Positions 28,260 to 36,833 of a DNA stretch of 64,000 bases are shown here, piece by piece. Numbering within the stretch: the stretch's first letter is position 1; every line of letters starts with the position of its first letter. Both the position numbers and the translations under genes were made by a program. Origin of the DNA: Gemmatimonadota bacterium (lineage in GTDB: Bacteria; Gemmatimonadota; Gemmatimonadetes; Longimicrobiales; Gaopeijiaceae); the NCBI GenBank assembly GCA_022823145.1, contig JAJDXS010000030.1:1-64000 (forward strand), given 5' to 3'. The notes under the pieces were generated by a model that worked only from the letters and a program-made list of their open reading frames with translations, made no database searches and was not told where the DNA came from.

Positions 28260-31200
28260 GCGGCGCAGGGAGACCAGGCGCTGATGGCGGGACGGTGACG
28301 CCGGGAACCGACGCCGAGGTCGCGGCCCGGATCTCGGCGGTCGCTCACGAACCCTTCCGCGAGGTGTGGCGGCGTCACGCCGAGCAGGTGTGGGAGCCGG
28401 TGCGGCGGGTGCTGGAGGAAGGGGTTGCGGCACACGAGCGGGCGCTGGACGAACTTGCGAGCGCGTCGGCCGGAGACGGGCCCGAGGGTGTCGGGCCGGC
28501 GAGCGAAGTCGTCGGGGCTCCTGATCGATACCGCCACGCGGTAGTGGTGGGCGTCCTCGAGCCGTTCCGGGCGGCGCTGCGGGATCACGATGCGGCCGGA
28601 AGGCTGCAGACAGCACTGGGACGTGCTGTGGAGCAGGTCGTTGTGGCGGTGGCCGAGCTTCCGGCACTGGTCCGGGCACCGATCTCTCCCACCGCTCTGG
28701 AACAGGCGCGGGGGCTCGGGGCCTGGGTGGCGCTCAAGCGAGTGTTTGCGCTGGCGCTGCGGCTGCTCATCTGGCGGCGCGAGGCCCGTGACATCCCCGT
28801 GGTGGCGGTCGCGCGCGCGCACGTCTCCCGTTTCGTGCTGCCGCAACAGGTGCGCGCCTTTCGCAACAGTCAGCGTCTCCGTGGAGAGTGGCTGGGGAGC
28901 GTCGAACGGAGTTGGTCCGGCTGGTTGGGCGTGGTGCTCGCGCGACGGGACGGCATGAACGCTGGCGGCGAACGTCGGCCAGAGTCGGCACGGGGACGAA
29001 ATGACCTCGAAGCTTGCCTCGAAGCCGGCAACGTGCTGCATGAGCGGTTTCTCGCGCTCGTCCAACAGGTGGCGGGCGCCGCCGGGCAGTCCCTGGACCA
29101 CGGTCTGGACCGATGCGGGGAAGCGCTGCATGCGACGGTGGGCGTGGCCGGCACGTTTGTATCCTCCGAGTCCTCCGAATCCGAAGGGACCCTGTTTGGC
29201 TGGAAGGGTCAGAGGGAGATTGCCGCCGACTGGGACCGGTGGGCCAGCGAGAGCGTGGCTCGTCTTGACCTGTGCGTGGAGCTGCTGAGGGCCCGACGCA
29301 TGACCGACGGAGTCCGCCGTGAACTGAACGCGGACTGGACCCGCGCCGTGCGCGAAATCGAAGCCAGTCTGGACGAACTCGACGCGTGGCTGGCAGAGGG
29401 CCGGGAGCGGGCAGTCGCCATCGATGCCGAGAACGCGGCCCTTTCCGACGAACTGGGCCAGGAACGGCTCCGCACGGGTGCCGGACTCGACGAGGTGGAA
29501 GCGACGTTGGCTGACCCGGGACAGCTGCTCGATGTGCTCGCGGACGCGGCGACCCGGGCGGACAGGGAGCTCGAGGACCTGGCCGCCTCGATGCCGGAGG
29601 AGCTGGTGGTGCACCGCGTTCCGCCGGGCGACGCGAAGCTCCCTAAGCCCGCGGGGGCCGGCAACGCGGTGCGGCTCCGGGAAGCGGCTCGCCAATCGTT
29701 CGACACGCCCAGAATCGAGCGGATTCGCGCCGCGGCCACCGTCGTTCCCGGTGCGATGGACCGGGTGCACGCATTGGTGTCGGAACTGCGCGAAGTGGCC
29801 GGGTACGGATACGAGGCCGCGATCGGGGAACTGACCGAAGGCCGCGATCCCGGGACGGTCCATCCGGTGCTGGTCACGAACGGCCTCACGCGAGCTTCCG
29901 CGAAGGCCGACGTTGCACGCGGTGCCCTCATCGACGCCCTCGAAGAAGCGTGCATGCGGGTTGCAGACGAGGTCGCCGACGGGATGGCGCATCTTGTCCA
30001 CCGGACCACCACCGATCGTCTGACCGGGCGCTACCTGGACGCACGCTCGCAGGTCGCCGCGGAAGCCTCTCGCGGACGTGAACTGTGGCGACGCTACTTC
30101 GAGGATGCGATGCGCCGCGGATCCGACGCCTTCTCCTGGATCCGCCAGCGTCTCTGGCCTGTGAAGCACGCCCTGGGCATCGGCACCGAGGCCGGTGGCC
30201 ACGCCGAACTGAAGGGGCGCTCGCTGGCAGCCGTCGAGGAAGTGGAGAGCAAGCTGCCGGTTCTCTACCGCCGGCTCTTCTCGCTCGAACCGCTCACCGA
30301 TCCGCGCCTCCTCGCCGGCAGGGACGACGCACTCGCGGCCGTCGAGAGGTCGTGGAATCGCTGGCAGACCGAGCCGAACGGGGCGCTGGTGGTGATCTCA
30401 TCCCCAGGGGCGGGTGTCACCAGCTTCCTCAACGTCGTGGCGGGGCGCCTGGGGAGCGAGCCGCAGCGCAGGGTGCACCGGACGCTACGGGAGCGAATCC
30501 GGGACGAAGCCGGGCTTGCAGGGCGCCTCTCCGGATGGCTGGGCGCGGGTGACGCTCACGACCTCGACGGGCTCGCATGCCAAGTGCTGGACGCCTCGCG
30601 CGACGCCCTGCCCCACCTTTTCATCCTGGAAGGGACGGAGCACCTGCAGATGCGGGTAGCCGGCGGCGGCGAGCTCTTCGAGACCCTTCTGTCATTCATC
30701 CAAAGGACCAGCCCGCGCATCTTCTGGGTGCTGTCCGTGGGCGCGTCGGCCTGGCAGCTCCTCGAAAAGCGTTGTCCGGCCTGCGTCGGCGACATCGAGC
30801 AACTGCGACTCGGAGAGTTGAACGCCGAAGACCTGAAGCGGGCCATTCTGGCCAGGCACCGGCTCAGCGGACTGCCGCTTCGCTACGTGGAGCGGCGCAC
30901 GGGGCGGGAGCTGCTCAGACGCCGGGCCGGAGTGCGCGCTTCGGAGAAACACCGGCGGCTCCTGGAATCCGACTATTTCGACCGTCTGCACCGCGCGTCA
31001 CTCGGCTCCGTCCGCTCGGCACTCTTCCATTGGCTGCGCTCCGCCGACTTCCGCAGCGAGGAGGGAAGCCTCCTGGTCCGGCCGATCGAAACGCTTCCCT
31101 CGTTGATGGGCGTGTTCAGCCTGGAGCAGAGTTTTGCGCTCAAGGCGTTGCTGGACCACGGTACTCTCACGGTAGCCGAGCACTGCGAAGTGGCCCGCGG

Positions 31201-31381
31201 ATCACCGGCCGAGGCGCGCCACCTGTTCCGCGCGCTCCGCGATCTCCATGTGATCGAAGCGGTCTCGCAGGATGGCGTGGGTGGCGCGGGCGTGCCTGCC
31301 GCCGGCACCCGCTATCGGATTCGACCACTCCTGGTGGGGGCCGTCACGGCTCATCTGAGGTCGCTGAACGTCCTGCATTAG
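28256..31381 (+). CDS. Large STAND-like protein with degenerate P-loop, coupled to the MscS channel
   Basis: 1041 residues, family not recognised. Residues 1-640 are mostly alpha-helical with charged heptad-like stretches. A hydrophobic or amphipathic segment at about 160-180 (WVALKRVFALALRLLIW) could touch the membrane. From about 680 a STAND/AAA-like NTPase core is visible: P-loop-like SSPGAGVTS at 715-723, where Val721 replaces the nucleotide-binding Lys, and a Walker B-like LFILEGTEH at 788-796. The C-terminus (about 930-1041) looks like winged-helix repeats. The GTG start overlaps the MscS stop, implying a joint role, perhaps channel control. Its last 38 bp overlap the convergent ATPase gene. 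Confidence 0.8.
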   Translation: MSGAGRPGADGGTVTPGTDAEVAARISAVAHEPFREVWRRHAEQVWEPVRRVLEEGVAAHERALDELASASAGDGPEGVGPASEVVGAPDRYRHAVVVGVLEPFRAALRDHDAAGRLQTALGRAVEQVVVAVAELPALVRAPISPTALEQARGLGAWVALKRVFALALRLLIWRREARDIPVVAVARAHVSRFVLPQQVRAFRNSQRLRGEWLGSVERSWSGWLGVVLARRDGMNAGGERRPESARGRNDLEACLEAGNVLHERFLALVQQVAGAAGQSLDHGLDRCGEALHATVGVAGTFVSSESSESEGTLFGWKGQREIAADWDRWASESVARLDLCVELLRARRMTDGVRRELNADWTRAVREIEASLDELDAWLAEGRERAVAIDAENAALSDELGQERLRTGAGLDEVEATLADPGQLLDVLADAATRADRELEDLAASMPEELVVHRVPPGDAKLPKPAGAGNAVRLREAARQSFDTPRIERIRAAATVVPGAMDRVHALVSELREVAGYGYEAAIGELTEGRDPGTVHPVLVTNGLTRASAKADVARGALIDALEEACMRVADEVADGMAHLVHRTTTDRLTGRYLDARSQVAAEASRGRELWRRYFEDAMRRGSDAFSWIRQRLWPVKHALGIGTEAGGHAELKGRSLAAVEEVESKLPVLYRRLFSLEPLTDPRLLAGRDDALAAVERSWNRWQTEPNGALVVISSPGAGVTSFLNVVAGRLGSEPQRRVHRTLRERIRDEAGLAGRLSGWLGAGDAHDLDGLACQVLDASRDALPHLFILEGTEHLQMRVAGGGELFETLLSFIQRTSPRIFWVLSVGASAWQLLEKRCPACVGDIEQLRLGELNAEDLKRAILARHRLSGLPLRYVERRTGRELLRRRAGVRASEKHRRLLESDYFDRLHRASLGSVRSALFHWLRSADFRSEEGSLLVRPIETLPSLMGVFSLEQSFALKALLDHGTLTVAEHCEVARGSPAEARHLFRALRDLHVIEAVSQDGVGGAGVPAAGTRYRIRPLLVGAVTAHLRSLNVLH

Positions 31382-32612
31382 CACTGGCGTCGGCCCCGGC
31401 GTCGTCACCGGTACCGCCCTCGTCGGCGGCACCAGAGCTGGCGATGCCGATCACGCCGTCCTCACGGCGGGCCAGGGAGAGCACCTCCTTCGGGCTGAAG
31501 AGCTCGAGGAGTTCTGGCGATGAGGTGCTGGCCAGCAGCTGGGACCCTGTCGCCGAGAACGCTTCATGAAACGCGGGCAGGCCGCTTGCGGGCAACGCGC
31601 GTTCAGGGTCGTCGATCAGGAAGACCCGGTCGGCGGAAGACAGGAAGGGAGACACCGTGAACGCCAGCAGGTGCAGCGTGCCGTCGGAGACGATCCACGA
31701 GGGCGCTTCCAGACCACCGCTGAAGCGAAGCACCAGGTAGCCGTAGCGGTCGGCTTCCCGGCGGGCGACGTCGATGTCCTCGAGCCCGGGCACGGCGGCG
31801 CGCAACAGGGAGATCCATGTTGCGAAGCGATTGGCGGACTCGCGCCGGAGCCGTGAGACGACCCAGGGAAGGTTGGAAGCGCCTTCTAGCAGCACTCGCT
31901 CGGGCTGGCCCGGGGGGCTCGGGCGCCGCATCGCCCGCACGTCGGGGCGGATCCTGATGACGCCGGTCTCCAGCATTCGCTTGATCGCCGTCGTAACCGG
32001 GCGAATCGCGGGCGAATCCGGCAGCGTGCCGAGCGCCGACCTCGACGGACCGAGCGCGATCTCAGTGACCCAGCCCTTTTCCGGGTCGCGTTCCCTGTAG
32101 AAACGGTCCGTTCCCCCCGGGGTCTTGCTCAACACTGTGCGCGATCCCGGCCGGCTCGACGCCAGGATCGTCCGGGGCGGTTTCGGCATGTCCGGGAATA
32201 GGCTCGGCTGCACGATGTCGGGAGCCTCGCGCACCGGACTGAGAATCCCCCGTTCCGTGTGTATGGATACCCCGTCGCCGTCTCCCCGCAGAGCCACCTC
32301 GTATCGGTAGACTTCAAAAGCGCTACCCGACGGAAGGTGATCGCGGGATTGCTTTGGAAGCTCGAACTCGACGGCCAGTTCGAAGCCGGGATCTTCGTCC
32401 GGCCGTCCCCACACGAGGTCGCGCAAGTCGTCGGCGCGTCGTGCGACGGCAACCCTCGGCCCCTGCCGAACCAGGTCGCGCAGGAACCCCAACGCGCCAA
32501 TCAACGTGCTTTTCCCGCCTCCGACAGGCCCCGTCACCAGCATGCGCCGCCCCAGTTCGACATCCAGGTGACGCAGACAGCGGTAGTTGAGGACCTGGAT
32601 TCGGCGGATCAC
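31344..32612 (-). CDS. AAA/ABC-type ATPase (AAA_21-like, RecF/SMC head fold)
   Basis: 422 residues. It opens with the classic N-terminal strand (VIRRIQVLNYRCLRHLDVEL) and a Walker A GPVGGGKST (Lys34). The signature-like SDGTLHLLAF is followed by a Walker B VFLIDDPERAL, in which the usual catalytic Glu (DEPE) is Asp. The C-terminal tail is Ala/Gly/Asp-rich. No nuclease or TOPRIM domain is visible. Such standalone ATPases often accompany effector genes, but the only close partners are the STAND-like gene, whose 3' end it overlaps convergently, and the penicillin-acylase gene upstream. The GTG at 32612 was chosen because AGGAGG lies 8 nt upstream. Confidence 0.85.
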   Translation of the reverse strand: MIRRIQVLNYRCLRHLDVELGRRMLVTGPVGGGKSTLIGALGFLRDLVRQGPRVAVARRADDLRDLVWGRPDEDPGFELAVEFELPKQSRDHLPSGSAFEVYRYEVALRGDGDGVSIHTERGILSPVREAPDIVQPSLFPDMPKPPRTILASSRPGSRTVLSKTPGGTDRFYRERDPEKGWVTEIALGPSRSALGTLPDSPAIRPVTTAIKRMLETGVIRIRPDVRAMRRPSPPGQPERVLLEGASNLPWVVSRLRRESANRFATWISLLRAAVPGLEDIDVARREADRYGYLVLRFSGGLEAPSWIVSDGTLHLLAFTVSPFLSSADRVFLIDDPERALPASGLPAFHEAFSATGSQLLASTSSPELLELFSPKEVLSLARREDGVIGIASSGAADEGGTGDDAGADASANAGRSATSDEP

Positions 32613-32691
32613 GCTGAACGCCTCCTGCCGCTGGGGCACCGGGGGAGAGTGCGATTCGGTGACTGATCTTTGGGGTGTCGAAGGCCGGTCG

Positions 32692-35004
32692 TCAATCAGC
32701 GCCGGGCACCAATACGAGCCGGTATTCCGCGCGCGCCTCCACCGCCTCCCGCGAGAAGAGCATCGGGAAGTAGTCCTGGTCGGCCCAGTCCTCGGTGAGA
32801 TTGCCGTAGTAGGGGCTGCCAGGCCGGCCGGACTGTCCGGGCGCGTTGGTGAACAGTGACCCGTCCAGGTCGGCGAAATCGACGATGTGACGGTAGGTCG
32901 CGCCCGTCGCGGCCACCGTGCCCGCGCCTCCCGACCGCTCCGCCGCCGGCAGGTCCCAGGCCGTCACCAGCGAGTGCGGGAACTCGTTGCGGTGGTCGCG
33001 TCCCCAGCGCCACTGGGCCGGGTCGTCGCCCTGGTCGGCCGCGATCCGTTCGATAGCGGCTGCCAGAATCTCCTCATAAGCGGTCGCTCCGGATCCGTTC
33101 GCGCTGTTCCGGTGCTCTTCCAGAGCCGCGCGGTCGAGCCGGCGGTAGATCGCGGCCGCCCGGCTGGCGCGGTCGAAGACCCCATCCCACGCGGCCAGTT
33201 CGGCACGGTAGGGTTCCAATTCCACGTCGTTCGCCGTCCATCCCCGAAAGAGCACCGCGTCGCGTGCGGCCGGAGCCGAGTAGGCGTCCTGCTGGAGCAG
33301 CCGGGAGTCCTCGAGCGTGAAGTCGCCGCCCGCGTTCAGCACCTCCTGCACCCGCGCGAAGCGGGCGAAGGGGCCGGCGGTCTTGAAGAAGAGCGGCGGA
33401 TCGTATCCGGGCGGATGGATGTCGTGGTTGGCCGTTCCCACCCAGCCGCGCTCGGGGTTGAACTCGGTGGGGAGGTCGTCGCGGAAGCCGTTCCACTCGT
33501 ATTCGCCGGTCCCCGGCACAGGCAGCCGTCCGTGCCAGTTGGGGCGGCTCGGCGAGAGCGCCGCGGCCTGCCAGGCGATATTCCCGTCCGCGTCCCCGCA
33601 GATCATGTTCTCGGTGGGGGCCAGCCAGTAGCGCAGTTCCTCGAGGAAACCGGCACAGTCGGAGACCACGTTGAGCCGCAGCCCGGAGAGGTATCCCGTA
33701 GTTCCGGGCTCGTGCATGGTCGAGCGCATGGCGTAGGCGAGGTTGTTGTCCGGGTCACGGTGGAAGATCGGGCCGTGGCGGGAGAACTCCAGCTCCATGG
33801 TCACGGGCTCGCCGTCCTTGACCTGGACGGTCTCGGTGATGGTCCGCACCTCTTCCCAGCCGTCGCCCCAGCGCACCTGCTTCGGGTTGTCCGGGTTCAC
33901 CTGCTCGACGTACACGTCCGACTGGTCGGTACCCACGATCGTGAGCCCCCACGCGATGCGTCCGTTGTGCCCGATGGCCACCCCGGGGAGCACCGGCTCG
34001 GTCGAGCCGATGGCGGTCCAGCCGGGTGCGTCCAGGTGCACGACGTAGCGGAGCGACGGGTTCGTCACCCCTCGGTGCGGGTCGTTGGCCACGATCGCGT
34101 GGCCGCTCGCCGTGCGGCTCCCGTGAATCGCCCAGTTGTTGCTCCCGGGGGAAGTCTCGCGCGCGCCCAGGTTGAGTGCCATCTCCGATCCCGTCCAGCC
34201 GTCGTAGGGAGGGACCAGGGGCGGACTGCTCATCGCGTTGCGGAAGCCGGTCACTCCAGCCAGCACCTCATCCGGGATCAGCGACAGGTCGACGCCCACG
34301 GGCACCTGAAGTTCGCGCCAGGGAGTGGGGTTCGCCTGCCGGTTGGCTTCCTCCGCTCCCAGTTCGGCCACCCGCTCGGCCAGCCGCAGCTCGCGGCGCA
34401 CGTCCCCGAGGGGCATCGCGGTCTGCATGCGCAGCAGCGGCGTCTCGGCGGTCCAGGGCTCGGGCTCGATCCCCGTCAACCGGAACTCGACGGGCAGTTC
34501 TCCCGCCGCCGCGGCGTGGTCGATGTAGGCGTTGATCCCGGACGCGAAAGCCTCCAGGATGCGTCGGCCCTCCGGATGGTAGCTGGTGTACTCGTCGTCG
34601 TCGAATGGCCCGCGGAACTTGAGCAGGCGCGCGACACGGTCGTGTTGGAGGGCGCCCGGGCCCAGCACCTCGGAGAGCCGCCCTTCGCCGGCCCGCCGAT
34701 ACATCTCCATCTGCCAGAGGCGGTCCTGGGCCTGTACGAAGCCCTGTGCGAAGAAGAGATCGTCGAGGTTGGATGCGTAGATATGCGGCACGCCCCAGGG
34801 ATCGCGCAGCACCTCGACCGCGGCCTGTAGACCGGGGACCTGAATGCTGCCCTCGATTTGGGGAAGGTGCGCCTCGGCGAGGTCCTCGAAGCTCGCGCCA
34901 GGTGCTTCCGCGCAGGCGAGTGCCAGGGCGAGGAGGGGAAGGATGATGACGGGGGTGGGACTGCCGGGGCTTCGGTCGAATCCGGGGGCTCGAGGCGGGC
35001 GCAT
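32692..35004 (-). CDS. Penicillin acylase-family Ntn-hydrolase, lipoprotein
   Basis: 770 residues. The lipobox LALALAC near residue 31 predicts a lipoprotein. The alpha chain contains VEVLRDPWGVPHIYA and AQGFVQAQDRLWQMEMYRR, typical of the family. The spacer ends before Ser288 in SPGSNNWAI, the expected N-terminal nucleophile of the autocatalytically released beta chain, followed by ANDPH. It cleaves an acyl amide; substrates may include N-acyl-homoserine lactones or acylated amino acids, not decidable here. The ATG at 35004 was chosen for the upstream GGAGGAA. The ATPase gene follows 79 bp downstream and may be co-transcribed. Confidence 0.9.
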   Translation of the reverse strand: MRPPRAPGFDRSPGSPTPVIILPLLALALACAEAPGASFEDLAEAHLPQIEGSIQVPGLQAAVEVLRDPWGVPHIYASNLDDLFFAQGFVQAQDRLWQMEMYRRAGEGRLSEVLGPGALQHDRVARLLKFRGPFDDDEYTSYHPEGRRILEAFASGINAYIDHAAAAGELPVEFRLTGIEPEPWTAETPLLRMQTAMPLGDVRRELRLAERVAELGAEEANRQANPTPWRELQVPVGVDLSLIPDEVLAGVTGFRNAMSSPPLVPPYDGWTGSEMALNLGARETSPGSNNWAIHGSRTASGHAIVANDPHRGVTNPSLRYVVHLDAPGWTAIGSTEPVLPGVAIGHNGRIAWGLTIVGTDQSDVYVEQVNPDNPKQVRWGDGWEEVRTITETVQVKDGEPVTMELEFSRHGPIFHRDPDNNLAYAMRSTMHEPGTTGYLSGLRLNVVSDCAGFLEELRYWLAPTENMICGDADGNIAWQAAALSPSRPNWHGRLPVPGTGEYEWNGFRDDLPTEFNPERGWVGTANHDIHPPGYDPPLFFKTAGPFARFARVQEVLNAGGDFTLEDSRLLQQDAYSAPAARDAVLFRGWTANDVELEPYRAELAAWDGVFDRASRAAAIYRRLDRAALEEHRNSANGSGATAYEEILAAAIERIAADQGDDPAQWRWGRDHRNEFPHSLVTAWDLPAAERSGGAGTVAATGATYRHIVDFADLDGSLFTNAPGQSGRPGSPYYGNLTEDWADQDYFPMLFSREAVEARAEYRLVLVPGAD

Positions 35005-35375
35005 GGGTTCCTCCGGGAGAAGTCCGTGACGCTCAGCGGAGGGAGTGTCGTTCTCTACGGGGTTCCGAGCCATTCCACAAGGTATCGATGTGATCGTAAC
35101 TCATTGTCACCGTTGCCTATACCCATCCATTGGCGTGTCATGATCCTACAGGTGCTGCCCACCGGCAGCAAGCATTGAGCACCCCAGGGCATTTCGGGGA
35201 CGCTCCGCGTGGTGGATAGCCCAGGTCTGCCGCGTGATGGTCAACGGCCAGCGACACCCTGATTGCGAACGACTATACCGGCCCAATTGCCTTGGTCTGG
35301 GAGTCATTCCAGATTCACGGGTGCGCTCCTTTCAAGGCGCTTGCCGAGTTCGAAAGGACGTGATCGGAGGAGTGC
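35005..35375. other. Intergenic region between divergent genes, with one stable hairpin
   Basis: No gene seen. The most distinct element is TGCTGCC-CACC-GGCAGCA at 35153-35170, a perfect 7-bp stem with a 4-nt loop and no T-run after it. It resembles the CTGCC/GGCAG palindromes before clpB but with a 4-nt centre. The region should hold promoters for both the acylase gene (minus) and the propeller gene (plus), but none is convincing by eye. Confidence 0.5.
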
Positions 35376-36623
35376 GTGCGGATACTGACCTCGCTGTTGG
35401 CTTTGCTCTTTTGCGTGCCGGCTGCATTGCGTGGGCAGACCACGTGTCTTACGCCATGGTCGTTGGAAGAAGTCCTGCGGATCGGCTCCCGAGAGAGCCG
35501 GGACCTGATTGGAAACATCAACGATCTCGCGGTAGGGCCTGACAGCGTCCTCTATGTCGCCCAAGCCATGGTGCCCGCAGTCAAGGTCTTCTCACTCGAC
35601 GGCCAGTTTCTACGGGAGATCGGCCGGGCGGGACAGGGACCAGGTGACATCTCCGGCGCGGCCTCCGGAGTGGGGTGGATCGGAGACACTCTTTGGATAG
35701 CCGACCGAAGGCGTATCCAGCTGTTCACCACGAGCGAACGCGTGCCGGACGAGGTCATACAGTTCACCATGCCCAGGCCCGAGGAAGGAACGCGCCTGAC
35801 GCCTGGCCGAATGCTGGCGGACGGAACATTGGTCGCAGGGCGCCGCAGCATCACTGACTGGAGAGCCTGGTTGACCGCAACCTCGCTCCCTCTACGCCGC
35901 GTATCACGATCGGGAGAGGTCATCGACACGTTGGCGATCGTCGATTGGTCGAGCAACGCCGTAGAGTATGAGGCGGACCCCGGTCGACCGTGGCTTGCCA
36001 TACACCCGCTCAAGGACCTGCCGACACAGGGACTCAACGAATACCTGACGGCACTCAGGCCCGACGGTTCCGCAGTGGTGCAGGTCGCGAAAGTGAATGA
36101 AGACGGAACTCCGCCTTCGTTTGACATCCTGGTGATCTCCATCGGTGGAGACACACTCTTGCATCGAGCGGTCGAGTACGAACCGCGCGAGGTTACTTCT
36201 GCGATGGAGAGCCGCCTTGCGGACGAATTCGCGGCAATGGTGGTCGGGGATCACATCAGCCCATCCTTGCGAGTCCCCATGAGCGAAACGGCGCGCTCGC
36301 GCCGACGCAGTGCGGCTCGCAGCGCGTTCTGGGTTCCGGAATACCATCCTCCGGTCAGGGAGGTAGTAGCCGGAGCGGATGGGACTATCTGGTTGCTACG
36401 AGAGATGCGTGGGGACCGTGTCGATGTGTGGGAGATCTACGGTTCGGATGGAACGCTGGAAGGTACAGTAGAGATTGGGGACGGTCGCAGTTCGCTGGTT
36501 CCCTGGGATCCCCGTCTCGCGATCGCCCTCGCGAGCCGTCAGGAAGTCTGGGGTGCCACGTATGACGACTTGGGCGTTCCCTACCTTCACCGGTACCTGG
36601 TTGATCGGACGTGCGTGCGCTAG
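35376..36623 (+). CDS. Secreted six-bladed beta-propeller protein
   Basis: 415 residues, with a signal peptide (MRILTSLLALLFCVPAALRG, then QTT). The body shows propeller-blade repeats such as INDLAVGPDSVLYVAQ, VKVFSLDGQFLREIGRAGQG and GWIGDTLWIADRRRIQLF, related to NHL/6-bladed proteins common in this group of bacteria. Function unknown; it is probably a periplasmic or surface scaffold. The GTG start at 35376 has GGAGGAG 3-5 nt upstream. The stop lies 29 bp before an inverted copy of the downstream tRNA's 3' end. Base use is slightly less GC-rich than its neighbours. Confidence 0.75.
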   Translation: MRILTSLLALLFCVPAALRGQTTCLTPWSLEEVLRIGSRESRDLIGNINDLAVGPDSVLYVAQAMVPAVKVFSLDGQFLREIGRAGQGPGDISGAASGVGWIGDTLWIADRRRIQLFTTSERVPDEVIQFTMPRPEEGTRLTPGRMLADGTLVAGRRSITDWRAWLTATSLPLRRVSRSGEVIDTLAIVDWSSNAVEYEADPGRPWLAIHPLKDLPTQGLNEYLTALRPDGSAVVQVAKVNEDGTPPSFDILVISIGGDTLLHRAVEYEPREVTSAMESRLADEFAAMVVGDHISPSLRVPMSETARSRRRSAARSAFWVPEYHPPVREVVAGADGTIWLLREMRGDRVDVWEIYGSDGTLEGTVEIGDGRSSLVPWDPRLAIALASRQEVWGATYDDLGVPYLHRYLVDRTCVR

Positions 36624-36651
36624 AGGCGCAATCGCCTCCGGCTCGACACCG

Positions 36652-36686
36652 TTCGAATCCCCTTCCCTCCAATCGCTGACGCTCAG

Positions 36687-36706
<20 letters not shown>
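36652..36706. repeat. 19-bp inverted repeat made from the 3' half of tRNA-Ser
   Basis: The left arm 36652-36670 (TTCGAATCCCCTTCCCTCC) and the right arm 36688-36706 are inverted copies with only two mismatches. The right arm is the T-loop/acceptor 3' half of tRNA-Ser. The 17-nt spacer itself folds (CGCTGA-CGC-TCAGCG, extending one base into the right arm). The tRNA transcript (minus strand) would read into a trailer complementary to its own 3' half. Confidence 0.75.
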
Positions 36707-36770
<64 letters not shown>

Positions 36771-36833
36771 CAGGCCGAAAGATGGCGTCGAGCACGGGCG
36801 GGCTCAAGCTCCTGGCGCCCTGTCGGTGCCGGG

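Noticed and set aside
36590..36672. A complete second tRNA-Ser on the plus strand
   Set aside because: Only the T-loop/acceptor 3' part is convincing; the acceptor 5' strand is missing and the D-arm-like part lies in the propeller coding sequence without a good anticodon stem.
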